Source of the DNA: Kitasatospora phosalacinea
GTDB taxonomy: Bacteria; Actinomycetota; Actinomycetes; Streptomycetales; Streptomycetaceae
Length of the DNA stretch: 64,000 nucleotides
Assembly (NCBI RefSeq): GCF_030268885.1
Contig: NZ_BSSA01000005.1
Coordinates: 62,001-126,000, forward strand
Direction of reading: 5' to 3'
Below the pieces are notes generated by a model. That model saw only the letters and a program-made list of their open reading frames with translations, made no database searches and had not been told where the DNA came from. How positions within the stretch are numbered: the stretch's first letter is position 1; each line of letters begins with the position of its first letter. Both the position numbers and the translations under genes were made by a program. Shown one piece after another: positions 8,133 to 18,828 of this stretch.

Positions 8133-9220
8133 GCGCCGCGTTCCACTGGTTCCTGCCGACCGGCGGCGACGCCCGCGACCTGGGCGGCGCCGCCCACGGC
8201 ACCGGCATCGGCGTCGGCACCGGCGGGTCCTCCACCGCCCCCGCGGACCGCCCCGCCAGCCTCGGCTACCTGACCCAACTCGCCCAGGCGGCAGACCAGT
8301 TGGGCTACGAGGCGGTCCTCACCCCGACCGGCGCGCACTGCGAGGACGCCTGGATCACCACCGCCGCCCTGATCGCCGCCACCCGGCGGCTCAAGTTCCT
8401 GGTCGCCTTCCGCCCCGGCCTGGTCGAACCCGCGCTCGCCGCCCAGACCGCCGCCACCTTCCAGCGCCTCTCCGGCGGGCGGCTGCTGCTCAACGTGGTG
8501 GCCGGCGGCAGCGACGCCGAACAGCGCGGCTACGGCGACCGGCTCGACCACGACGCCCGCTACGCCCGGGCCGAGGAGTTCCTCGACGTCGTCCGCACCG
8601 CCTGGCGCGGAGCCCCGTACGACCACGCGGGCCCGCACTACCGGATCGAGGGCGGGCAGTTGCGGCAGCCGCCCGAGCCCGCGCCCCGGGTCTACTTCGG
8701 CGGCTCCTCCGACCCGGCGCTCGCCGTCGCCGCCCGGCACGCCGACACCTACCTCACCTGGGGCGAACCCGTCGCCCAGGTCGCCGGGAAGATCGCCCGG
8801 GTGCGCGAGCTCGCCGCCGCGCACGGCCGCTCCCCGCGCTTCGGCCTGCGGGTGCACGTCCTGAGCCGGGCCACCGCCGCCCGCGCCCGCGAGGACGCCG
8901 AAGCGCTGCTGGCCGGGCTCGACGACGCCGCGATCGCCGCCGGGCAGCAGCGGCTGCGCGCCCTGGAGTCCGTCGGCCAGCGCCGGATGCTCGACCTGCA
9001 CGGCGGCCGCCGCGACCGCCTCTGGGTCACCCCCCACCTGTGGGCCGGCATCGGCCTGGTCCGCGGCGGCGCGGGCACCGCCCTGGTCGGCAGCCACCGC
9101 GAGGTCGCCGACCGCCTCGCCGAGTACCGCGCCGCGGGCGTCGACGAGTTCGTCCTCTCCGGCTACCCCCACCTCGAGGAGGCGTACACCTTCGCCGAAC
9201 ACGTCCGCCCGCTGCTCTGA
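8129..9220 (+). CDS. ssuD: Alkanesulfonate monooxygenase (SsuD-like)
   Basis: 363 residues of the LLM flavin family in the SsuD branch: FHWFLPTGGDARDLG near the start, YLTQLAQAADQLGYEAVLTP, AFRPGLVEPALAAQTAATFQ, GGRLLLNVVAGG and YFGGSSDPALAVAARHADTY. SsuD uses FMNH2 and O2 to convert alkanesulfonates to aldehydes and sulfite. A partner flavin reductase (SsuE) and an SsuABC importer are absent from the window, so they must be elsewhere or be replaced. Length is close to other SsuD proteins. A Gly/Thr-rich insertion (about residues 20-40) looks like a loop expansion. Translation is coupled to the upstream GNAT gene. Confidence 0.86.
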   Translation: MSAAFHWFLPTGGDARDLGGAAHGTGIGVGTGGSSTAPADRPASLGYLTQLAQAADQLGYEAVLTPTGAHCEDAWITTAALIAATRRLKFLVAFRPGLVEPALAAQTAATFQRLSGGRLLLNVVAGGSDAEQRGYGDRLDHDARYARAEEFLDVVRTAWRGAPYDHAGPHYRIEGGQLRQPPEPAPRVYFGGSSDPALAVAARHADTYLTWGEPVAQVAGKIARVRELAAAHGRSPRFGLRVHVLSRATAARAREDAEALLAGLDDAAIAAGQQRLRALESVGQRRMLDLHGGRRDRLWVTPHLWAGIGLVRGGAGTALVGSHREVADRLAEYRAAGVDEFVLSGYPHLEEAYTFAEHVRPLL

Positions 9221-9314
9221 CCCCCGCCGGGGCCGAACCGCCCGCAGTCAGGGACGTTCGGCCCCTGCTCCCGCCGCCCTGCCGCGCCGTACGGTGGAGC
9301 CTCGCCCGTAGGAC

Positions 9315-9346
9315 GGGTCGGCGGGGCCGTGACACCCCGCCGACCC
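9315..9346. terminator. Strong hairpin after ssuD
   Basis: Perfect 12-bp stem (GGGTCGGCGGGG / CCCCGCCGACCC) with an 8-base loop, about 95 bases after the ssuD stop. It is the likely terminator of that operon. The rest of 9221-9549 holds no gene I can support. Confidence 0.6.
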
Positions 9347-9717
9347 ACCGGGCGCGGGCCGGCCCCGGGCCGGGCGGCCGGGGCGAAGGGCCGGGGGGCG
9401 TCGATCTCCCCGGCGGGGCTGGAGGACTTCCGCGCCGCGTTCCGGACGCCCAGGCACGTCCGGATCGAGCCGCCGAGCCGCGGGGGACTGCTGTCGGGGT
9501 GTCAGAGGGTGTTCTGCGAGAGTGCGGGTGGTTCGTCCGATTACGTCTAACTGATCATTTCAGAATGACGAGTGAGCCCCTGGCTGCGGGACCGCCAGGA
9601 AGCAACGCGGTCGGCCACCGCGGTGCGCCCGGCTCGGGATGCTTCCCCGACGAAGCGGTTGAGCGCGGCACAGCTATCGTGTCGAGTGCAGGCTGGACAC
9701 CCTGAACCGGACGGGAC

Positions 9718-10116
9718 ATGCACCACTACTGGACTGGCGAGGCCCCCTGGGTGCACCACCTGGAGGAGGACGCCCGGCGCTCCTCGTTCCTCTTGCCGCC
9801 TTCAGGGACCAGCTACGTGGCCTGGCTGGACGGTGCCGAGATGGGCAACGAGCAAGGGCTCTTCGAACAGATGAGTGTCCGCCTCAGGTTTCCGGTCTAC
9901 TTCGGCTGGAACTGGAATGCCCTCTCGGACTGCCTTCGCGACATGAAGTGGGTGCCCGCTGACCACTACCTGATCGTCATCGAGCGGTCAGCACTCGTGC
10001 TGCAGGAGTGTGTCGAGGATCGCGAGACCCTTCTCGGGATTCTCAATGCTGCAGGTCGACGCTGGGGGCACGGGATGGATCAGCCTGGCAAGTCGTTCAA
10101 TTCGCTGCTGCTGTAG
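9718..10116 (+). CDS. Barstar family protein
   Basis: 132 residues. The barstar core FPVYFGWNWNALSDCLRDM is followed by a strand-helix (HYLIVIERSALVL) and the usual end GKSFNSLLL. Barstar-like proteins are small immunity proteins that bind and block barnase-type ribonucleases, though many in Streptomyces have no known toxin partner; no ribonuclease gene is visible here. The N-terminal 45 residues are additional to the minimal fold. Third-position GC is lower than in neighbouring genes, hinting at acquired DNA. It converges on the IS transposase 32 bases away and lies inside the inverted repeats of copy 1. Confidence 0.85.
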   Translation: MHHYWTGEAPWVHHLEEDARRSSFLLPPSGTSYVAWLDGAEMGNEQGLFEQMSVRLRFPVYFGWNWNALSDCLRDMKWVPADHYLIVIERSALVLQECVEDRETLLGILNAAGRRWGHGMDQPGKSFNSLLL

Positions 10117-10147
10117 GCGCCGTGGCACCAACGGCGACACCTGGCGT

Positions 10148-11010
10148 CTACTGCTGGGCGGGGACAGCTCTTCGAAGAAGCCGCAGGCAGATGATCGAGC
10201 ACGCGAGTTGAAGTAGGCCCTGGTGTATGTCGGCGCGCCGCTCGTACCGGATACGGAGTCGTTTGAACTGGTGCAGCCAGGCGAAGGCGCGTTCGACCAC
10301 CCAACGGACCTTGCCCAGCCCGGAGCCGTGGGCGACGCCGCGTCGGGCGATCACCGGCTTGATGCCGCGTTTCCACAGTAGGCGGCGGTACTTGTCGAAG
10401 TCGTAGCCCCGGTCGGCGTACAGGCGCCGGGGTCGGCGGCGCGGTCGTCCTCGCAGGCCCCGTATCGGCGGGACCGCGTCCAGGAGCGGGAGGAGTTGGG
10501 TGACGTCGTGTCGGTTCCCGCCGGTGAGCGTCACCGCAAGCGGGGTTCCGTTGCGGTCGACGATCAGACGGTGCTTCGAGCCGGGACGAGCACGGTCGAC
10601 CGGCGACGGGCCGACATGGTCCCCCCTTTGAGCGCCCGAACGTGCGAGCCGTCGACGGCACAGTCGTCCAGGTCGAGTAGGTCGGCACGACGCAGCTCGC
10701 CCAGCAGTGCGGCGTGAAGGCTGGGCCAGAGGCCGGCCTCGGTCCAGTCCCGGAGCCGCCGCCAGGCCGTCACGCCGGAGCAACCCACAGTCTCAGCAGG
10801 GACATCGCGCCATGCGACACCGGTCCGCAGCACGTACATGATGCCCGCGAGTGCCGCACGGTCGGGAACACGCAGACGCCCGGGATAACGGTGCCGCCGC
10901 TCGGGAGTGGGCGGAAGCAGCGGAGCGAGGCGCTCCCACAGGTCGTTCGGAACAAGATCAGCACGCACAGTGACACCCTGCCGACCAAGATCATATAGCG
11001 TAAGGCCCAC
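10148..11010 (-). CDS. IS5-family DDE transposase, two frames joined by -1 frameshift
   Basis: Two overlapping frames. The first (11010 down to 10564) carries the N-terminal domain (LAPLLPPTPERRHRYPGRLR) and the first Asp region (DLDDCAVDGSHVRALKGG). The second (ending 10148) resumes as VGPSPVDRARPGSKHRLIVD and holds LYADRGYDFDKYR and VVERAFAWLHQFKRLR with the remaining catalytic residues. They join by -1 slippage on AAAGGGGGG (antisense of 10622-10630), as in the IS427-type subgroup. Apart from that the protein looks intact, so this copy may still make active transposase. Its last few residues (VPAQQ) differ from copy 2 because the right end is displaced. Confidence 0.8.
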
Positions 11011-11019
11011 GGTTCAATT

Positions 11020-11056
11020 CATTCTGAAACGATCAGTTACTGATCGTTTCAGAATG
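11020..11056. repeat. Back-to-back IS ends forming a 17-bp palindrome
   Basis: CATTCTGAAACGATCAG, the bases TTA, then its exact complement CTGATCGTTTCAGAATG. The left half is the left end of copy 1; the right half is the right end of a third, mostly lost element. Confidence 0.8.
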
Positions 11057-11130
11057 ACTTTCGAAGGTGCCTGGGGCAGATGATGCTGCGGGCGAGGTCG
11101 CCGATCCGCTGCTGCGTCTGGTGTCGCAGG
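11039..11130 (-). pseudogene. Remnant of a third IS5-family element (transposase 3' end)
   Basis: On the minus strand the last codons read ARSIICPRHLRKSF, stopping inside the inverted repeat exactly as the transposase of copy 2 does (SIICLRRLRKSF). The first 29 bases from the end match copy 2 perfectly and similarity fades beyond about 11100. The rest of that element is gone. Confidence 0.65.
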
Positions 11131-11170
11131 TCATCGCTAGGTTGGTGCTCTTTGCAGGCCGATTGGGCCG

Positions 11171-12283
11171 GTGACCGGACGCAGTATGGGGGTTGGGATG
11201 GGTGTTGGAGTCGGAGATAGGGCGAGCTGGGTACTGGAGCCGCTGGTGGGGGTGGGGCCGCTGCGGTTCGGGATGTCTCCTGAGCAGGTGAACGCGGCGA
11301 TGGGCGAGGATGCTCCGCACGGCGTCCTCAGTGGCAGTCAGCGGAAGTGGAGCCGGTACCACCAGCACGGAGTGAGTGCGATCTTCGGATCGCGGGAGCA
11401 ATTGGTGGCGGTGGGGGTCAACGCGATTTACGGGCCGCTGGTGCGGTGGGAGGGTGTGGTGCTGGTCGGCCGGGCGCCTTCGGAGGTGCGTGCGGACATC
11501 GGCCGCCTGGCGCTACGGCATGGGGTGGAGGCGGTGCCGAACGTCGAAGGGGAGCGGGACGTGCCGGCGCGGGGTGTCTCGGTGGGTGCGGTTCAGCAGT
11601 GGCTGCTGGACGCCGAGGGTTTCCTGCAGCGGGGGGACGGCATGGTCACCGACCTGCTGGTGACCGGGCCCGGCCTGGCCGAGGACCCGCACGGTGAGCG
11701 AAATGTGGCCAGTTGGCGCAGCAACTCCCGGCGCCGCACCCCGGAGCCGGGGCCGTGGCCGGTGCGGCCCGAGCGGGAGCGGCCGCGGTGGGAGTGCGTG
11801 CCGCTGGTGGGGGTGGGGCCGCTGCGGTTCGGGATGACACCGGAGCAGGTGTCGGCTGCCCTGGGCGGGGAGACGCCATCATCGCGCCACACCTACCACC
11901 CCTACCCGGCAGGGTCCCTCTGGGAGGACCAGGGCGACCCCGCGGAGGAGCGGCTGATCGAGGAGCGGTTCGAGGCCGCCGGCGTGCGCGCGCACTACCC
12001 GTGGTGGGAGCAGGACCGCGGGCCGTTCCTCGGCGCGGTCACCGCCCTCGGGCGCTCCGGCCCCCAGGTCCTCCTCGACGGCATCCCGCTCATCGGCCGG
12101 CCGCTCACCGCCGTCGAGGCCGACATCCTCGGGTACCTCAAGGACAACGACCTCGGCCTGCGGTTGCAATGCAGCGGGGACCTCGAGATCCACGGCCTCG
12201 GCGTGACGGTGCGCACCGCCCGTGTCGGTGACAGCGTCATCAGCGAGGCCCGGCTCGGGGCAGAGCAGTGGTACGAAGAGTGA
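11171..12283 (+). CDS. Protein of unknown function with an internal duplication
   Basis: 370 residues from GTG 11171; ATG codons 15 and 27 bases later are alternative starts, and none has a good ribosome binding site. Two homologous halves each open with PLVGVGPLRFGM followed by PEQV (residues 24 and 211), and 36 bases at 11240-11275 and 11801-11836 are identical. The halves continue as separate beta-rich segments (GVSAIFGSREQLVAVGVNAI; GPFLGAVTALGRSGPQVLL). No family is recognised, and there is no signal peptide or membrane segment. It is bracketed by inverted IS5 copies, next to a barstar gene and a DUF4253 gene, a setting typical of accessory immunity-type genes. No function is assigned. 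Confidence 0.7.
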   Translation: MTGRSMGVGMGVGVGDRASWVLEPLVGVGPLRFGMSPEQVNAAMGEDAPHGVLSGSQRKWSRYHQHGVSAIFGSREQLVAVGVNAIYGPLVRWEGVVLVGRAPSEVRADIGRLALRHGVEAVPNVEGERDVPARGVSVGAVQQWLLDAEGFLQRGDGMVTDLLVTGPGLAEDPHGERNVASWRSNSRRRTPEPGPWPVRPERERPRWECVPLVGVGPLRFGMTPEQVSAALGGETPSSRHTYHPYPAGSLWEDQGDPAEERLIEERFEAAGVRAHYPWWEQDRGPFLGAVTALGRSGPQVLLDGIPLIGRPLTAVEADILGYLKDNDLGLRLQCSGDLEIHGLGVTVRTARVGDSVISEARLGAEQWYEE

Positions 12284-12294
12284 TCGTGCCTGTA

Positions 12295-13174
12295 CCGATC
12301 GCTCCGGAATGAGTTGAGCCGCGCTCTTGCACACGGCGGTCTTGGTCGGCAGGGTGTCCGGCGTGCGTGTTGATCTTGTCCCGGACGATCTGTGGGAGCG
12401 GGTGGCTCCACTGCTGCCGCCCGCTCCCGAACGACGCCACCGGTACCCCGGGCGACTACGAGTCCCGGACCGGGCGGCCCTGGCCGGCATCATCTACGTG
12501 TTGCGGACCGGTGTCGCGTGGCGCGATGTCCCTGCGCAGAGCGTGGGCTGCTCCGGGGTCACGGCCTGGCATCGGCTGCGGGACTGGACCGAGACCGGCG
12601 TCTGTCCCCGCCTGCACGCCGCGCTGCTGACCGAACTGCGCCGCGCGGACCTGCTGGACCTGGACGACTGCGCCGTGGACGGCTCGCACGTCCGGGCCCT
12701 CAAAGGGGGGACCTTGTCGGCCCGTCGACCGCGCCCGGCCCGGCTCCAAGCACCATGTGATCGTGGACCGTTGCGGCACCCCGCTCGCCGTGACGCTCAC
12801 CGGTGGCAATCGCCACGACGTCACCCAACTGCTGCCCCTGCTGGACGCGATCCCGCCGATCCGAGGACTACGAGGACGACCACGCCGCAGACCCCGGCGG
12901 CTGTTCGCCGACCGGGGCTACGACTTCGACAAGTACCGCCGCCTGCTGCGGAAGCGCGGCATCAAACCGATGATCGCCCGACGCGGCGCCGCCCACGGCT
13001 CCGGACTCGGCAAGGTCCGCTGGATCGTAGAACGTACCTTTGCCTGGCTCCACCAGTTCAAGCGCCTCCGCACCCGCTACGAGCGCCGCGCCGATCTCCA
13101 CCAAGGACTACTTGACCTCGCCTGCAGCATCATTTGCCTCCGACGCCTTCGAAAGTCATTCTGAAACGATCAGT
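12295..13174 (+). mobile_element. IS5-family element, copy 2 (inactivated)
   Basis: 880 bp. The right end TCATTCTGAAACGATCAGT (13156-13174) is identical to the inner end of copy 1 and followed by TA. The left end (about 12295-12312, CCGATCGCTCCGGAATGA) is degenerate but aligns, and is preceded by TA at 12293-12294. The transposase frame is broken by a 7-base deletion. Confidence 0.78.
12363..13164 (+). pseudogene. IS5-family transposase, frame destroyed by 7-bp deletion
   Basis: The N-terminal part (LVPDDLWERVAPLLPPAPER to CAVDGSHVRALKGG) and the C-terminal part (TGGNRHDVTQLLPLLDAIPP, FADRGYDFDKYRRLL, WIVERTFAWLHQFKRLR) are closely similar to copy 1. Aligning the DNA, copy 1 has GTCGCCGGTC where copy 2 has only GTC: seven bases lost between GTC repeats near 12728. 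After the normal -1 slippage the frame therefore hits TGA at 12768-12770, so no full transposase can be made. The stop codon of the C-terminal part (13162-13164) lies inside the right inverted repeat. Confidence 0.8.
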
Positions 13175-13176
13175 TA

Positions 13177-13368
13177 ACCTACCGCCAGATCCTCGCCCTG
13201 TTCGAGAACACCGACAACGGCCTGCACGCCAAGGACGTCTGCCGGGCGCTCGGCCTCGGCACCGAGCCCCGCCACACCGAAGGCACCCGTGCCAAGCTGA
13301 AATGCCTGGTCAGGCGTGGCGTCCTGATCGAGCCCGAGCCAGGCCTGTTCGCAATGCCGCACCAGTGA
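13177..13368 (+). pseudogene. Truncated winged-helix-like C-terminal fragment
   Basis: The frame is open from the IS flank (TA at 13175-13176) to TGA at 13366-13368: TYRQILALFENTDNGLHAKD, then CRALGLGTE and RAKLKCLVRRGVLIEPEPGL. It resembles the winged-helix tail found at the end of many Streptomyces proteins of unknown role. There is no start codon of its own, and the upstream half is not on the other side of the IS. It was probably cut by insertion of copy 2 followed by a deletion. Confidence 0.55.
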
Positions 13369-13379
13369 TGGAGTCCCGG

Positions 13380-14165
13380 TCAGTCCCACCCAAACCACCA
13401 GTGGGTCCGGTTGACGAGGCGGCCAGCGTAATCGGGGAACGGGGTCGGCGGGTCGTCGACGATGTTGTCGGCGGTCGACAGCACGTGCTCCAGCGCCAGC
13501 AGCTCCGCCTGGTCGGCGCTCCGAGGAGGCCAGGCCACCGCGACATGAAGCTCGCTGCCGAACATCGCCACCACCTGCGCCCCGAAACGCTCTTCCCAGC
13601 TGCGTAGCAGTGCACACAACAGCTCAATTGGCGCATCCGCCTTCCAACCGAGGACAGCCGGGATGTCCGCGCCGCGCTGGGCCGGGACGAGCGCCAGTCG
13701 ACACTCATTCAGCCCGTACCAATGCGTATCGACTAGACCGGCGACCGTGCGTGCCGCAGTCTGGGTTGGGATGGAGCTGTCAGCGGTGACAGGTGACGAC
13801 GGTGCCAAACCGGGCCAGCTGACGAAGGGCGGCCCTGGATCGTGCGGCCACGGCTCGACGTCCTCCGGCATCTCCATCGGCATCGGCTGTGACCAGAACG
13901 GCAACCGCTGCCGACGGTACTCAAGAAAGTCTGCCGCTAGCTTCGACTCCAGCCGGATCGCGTCCACTCCGGCCAGATCATGCGGCTGGCCCTGACTGTC
14001 GGGCCAGCACAGAAGCGGAAACAACCCGGTGGCATGCGACTGGTCCAGCAGCAGACGCCATAGATGTTCGATGTCTTGTGGTAGCTCGTTGGACAGCCAT
14101 ACGTCGACTGTCCCCCAGGACTCGAGGTGTCCAGGCGGCAGACCGTCAGGCAAGGGAAAGGCCAT
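13380..14165 (-). CDS. DUF4253 domain protein
   Basis: 261 residues from ATG 14165; an upstream GTG at 14201 would add 12 residues, and neither has a clear ribosome binding site. The C-terminal half has the DUF4253 pattern: CRLALVPAQRGADIPAVLGW, LLRSWEERFGAQVVAMFGSE, then the end WWFGWD. These proteins are widespread in actinomycetes with no known reaction and are often found near toxin-immunity or SMI1-type genes. The N-terminal half is Trp- and Pro-rich. Base composition is less GC-biased than the flanking cellulase. No membrane segment. Confidence 0.75.
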   Translation of the reverse strand: MAFPLPDGLPPGHLESWGTVDVWLSNELPQDIEHLWRLLLDQSHATGLFPLLCWPDSQGQPHDLAGVDAIRLESKLAADFLEYRRQRLPFWSQPMPMEMPEDVEPWPHDPGPPFVSWPGLAPSSPVTADSSIPTQTAARTVAGLVDTHWYGLNECRLALVPAQRGADIPAVLGWKADAPIELLCALLRSWEERFGAQVVAMFGSELHVAVAWPPRSADQAELLALEHVLSTADNIVDDPPTPFPDYAGRLVNRTHWWFGWD

Positions 14166-14335
14166 GGCTGGACGGTAGGGCAGATCACCGACACCCCGCA
14201 CGAACCCGGTCGTCCAACCGGATCGCCCCGACTGTGTGACCCGCCGAGGTCAAGTTACGGCCGGACCCTGACGAACGCTGTCGAAAGCTCACAGAACACG
14301 CTCTCAATTCCGGTGTGTAACTTCCACGTTGCGCG

Positions 14336-16937
<2,602 letters not shown>

Positions 16938-16954
16938 GCCGCTCCCGGCAGCTG

Positions 16955-16994
16955 AACGCCCCCGTCCCCGCCTCCCCGCGGGGGCGGGGGCGTT
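16955..16994 (+). terminator. Terminator after the cellulase gene
   Basis: 17-bp stem with a single G-T wobble (AACGCCCCCGTCCCCGC / GCGGGGGCGGGGGCGTT) around a 6-base loop, 17 bases after the stop codon. Confidence 0.8.
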
Positions 16995-17457
16995 CGTGCG
17001 TGTCGGCGGACGGCGGGTGTCGGCGGACGGCGGCGGGTGTCGGCGGGCGGCGGCGGGTGTCGGCGGGCCGCGCAGGGTGGCGCCGGGTGGTGGCGGGCGG
17101 CCTCGGGTGGCCGGAAACGGTTCTACCGGCGGGGACGGGCGGCGGGGGCGCGGTGGTTCGGGAACGCCCTGGGGCGGGTGGCTCAAATGCAGTCGGTGCG
17201 GCGGGTAAACATCGCGCTCCGCAAGATCACCGTATCGAGGTAAATACCCCCTGCCGTGCGGGCGCAGCGTCCGTGCGGGGCATTAGCGTTCCTCAAGATC
17301 CGACCGGCTCGGCCACCCGTTCTGACCATGCGTCACCTCTCCTCCTCCCGAGGAGAGTTCGTCGAGATGCCCCCTCGTGGCGGGCGGCCGCAGGCCGTTC
17401 GCCGCCGTCCGCACGCCCGGGCGGACCCGCCCTCCCCTCCCCAGTTAGGAGCCACGG
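16995..17457. other. Intergenic region with short tandem repeats and a leader hairpin
   Basis: No gene is supported here. At 16997-17065 a GGGTGTCGGCGG-type unit is repeated about four times with drift. Near the 2-MIB synthase start, CTCTCCTC-CTCCC-GAGGAGAG (17337-17357) is a perfect 8-bp hairpin that would hide a GAGGAG sequence in the mRNA leader. AT-richer DNA at 17200-17245 (GGTAAACATCGCG; GAGGTAAATAC) probably contains the promoter. Confidence 0.45.
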
Positions 17458-18801
17458 ATGCCCGAGCCAGGGCTCTCCTCTCCGTCCGCGCTCTCCCCGT
17501 CGACCGGCCCGTCCGACGAACCGCCGTTCCTGTCCGCCCTGACCGCGGTGCTGCAGGCCGCCGCCCGGGAGGTCGCGGCGGCCGCGCCCGCCACGGCCGC
17601 GCCCCCCGCGCCCGCCGTCGATGCGCCCGCCACCCCCGCAGCCGTCCCCGTAGCCGGAGCCGCCCCCGTAGCCGCCCCCGCGGCGGCCGTTCCCGGCGCG
17701 GCCGGGCTGGAGCGGATCCTGCGCGGCCCCAGCGGACTCGGGACGGACGGCCTCCTGCTGCCCTCCCGGCTCCCCGTGCCGGAGGCCCGCACCGCCCCGG
17801 CCGAGGCGGGTGCCCCGGCGGAGGGCGTCCCGGTGCCGGGCCTGTACTTCCACCCGGTCCCGGAGCCGGACCCGGTGCGGGTGGCGGAGGTCAGCCGCCG
17901 GATCAAGGACTGGGCGGTCGACGAGGTCGACCTCTTCCCGGACGAGTGGGAGGGCCAGTTCGACGGCTTCTCGGTCGGCCGCTACATGGTGGCCTGCCAC
18001 CCGGACGCCCCGACGATCGACCACCTGATGCTGGCCACCCGTCTGATGGTGGCCGAGAACGCGGTGGACGACTGCTACTGCGAGGACCACGGCGGCTCCC
18101 CGGTCGGCCTCGGCAGCCGCCTGCTGCTCGCCCACACCGCGCTGGACCCGCTGCACACCACCGCGGAGTACGCGCCGGGCTGGGTCGAGTCGCTGGGCGC
18201 GGACGCGCCGCGCCGGGCCTACCGCTCCGCGATGCAGTACTTCACCGAGGCGGCCAGCCCGTCCCAGGCCGACCGGTTCCGGCACGACATGGCGCGGCTG
18301 CACCTGGGCTACCTGGCCGAGGCGGCCTGGGCCGAGACCGACCACGTGCCCGAGGTGTGGGAGTACCTGGCGATGCGCCAGTTCAACAACTTCCGCCCGT
18401 GCCCGACCATCACCGACACCGTGGGCGGCTACGAGCTGCCGGCCGACCTGCACGCGCTGCCCGCCACCCAGCGGGTCATCGCGCTCGCGGGCAACGCCAC
18501 CACCATCGTCAACGACCTGTACTCCTACACCAAGGAACTGGCCGGTCCCGGGCGGCACCTCAACCTGCCGGTGGTGATCTCCGAGCGCGAGGGGCTCTCC
18601 GACAAGGACGGCTACCTGAAGGCCGTCGAGGTCCACAACGAGCTGATGCACGCCTTCGAGGCCGAGTCGGCCGCCCTCGCCGCCGCCTGCCCGGCCCCGC
18701 CGCTGCTGCGCTTCCTGCGCGGCGTCGCCGCCTGGGTCGACGGCAACCACCACTGGCACCAGACCAACACGTACCGCTACAGCCTCCCCGATTTCTGGTA
18801 A
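17458..18801 (+). CDS. mibS: 2-methylisoborneol synthase (terpene cyclase, encapsulin-cargo type)
   Basis: 447 residues. Class I terpene cyclase with the metal-binding Asp-rich motif at D204-D205 (AVDDCYCEDHGG) and the NSE triad N352, S356, E360 (NDLYSYTKE). It converts 2-methyl-GPP to 2-methylisoborneol. The first 125 residues are Ala/Pro-rich and probably disordered, but contain a conserved-looking patch LERILRGPSGLGT (84-96). In related proteins this extension targets the enzyme to a family 2B encapsulin shell carrying a cyclic-nucleotide domain. No shell gene lies on either side here. The methyltransferase that makes its substrate follows 27 bases after the stop. Confidence 0.93.
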   Translation: MPEPGLSSPSALSPSTGPSDEPPFLSALTAVLQAAAREVAAAAPATAAPPAPAVDAPATPAAVPVAGAAPVAAPAAAVPGAAGLERILRGPSGLGTDGLLLPSRLPVPEARTAPAEAGAPAEGVPVPGLYFHPVPEPDPVRVAEVSRRIKDWAVDEVDLFPDEWEGQFDGFSVGRYMVACHPDAPTIDHLMLATRLMVAENAVDDCYCEDHGGSPVGLGSRLLLAHTALDPLHTTAEYAPGWVESLGADAPRRAYRSAMQYFTEAASPSQADRFRHDMARLHLGYLAEAAWAETDHVPEVWEYLAMRQFNNFRPCPTITDTVGGYELPADLHALPATQRVIALAGNATTIVNDLYSYTKELAGPGRHLNLPVVISEREGLSDKDGYLKAVEVHNELMHAFEAESAALAAACPAPPLLRFLRGVAAWVDGNHHWHQTNTYRYSLPDFW

Positions 18802-18828
18802 ACACCGGTAAGAAACGGACACTTGCAG

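Larger units (their letters stand above)
9550..11037 (-). mobile_element. IS5-family element, copy 1, with a barstar-like passenger gene
   Basis: Bounded by inverted repeats that match at 18 of 19 positions: ACTGATCATTTCAGAATGA at 9550-9568 and TCATTCTGAAACGATCAGT at 11019-11037, each flanked by TA (9548-9549, 11038-11039) as expected for a TA-duplicating IS5 subgroup. The transposase lies at the high-coordinate end. The element is 1,488 bp, about 600 bp longer than copy 2, and the extra segment holds the barstar-like gene. The transposase 3' end departs from copy 2 before the inverted repeat, so the extra DNA sits between the transposase and its right end. Confidence 0.66.

Noticed and set aside
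9550-13174. A composite transposon formed by the two inverted IS5 copies around the duplicated-domain gene
   Set aside because: The flanks are only TA, the transposase of copy 2 is broken, and a third element end sits inside; simple independent insertions explain it.
16997-17065. Tandem GGGTGTCGGCGG-like units as a possible CRISPR or origin
   Set aside because: Units are short, drift in length and lack spacers; GC-rich slippage after a terminator is enough.
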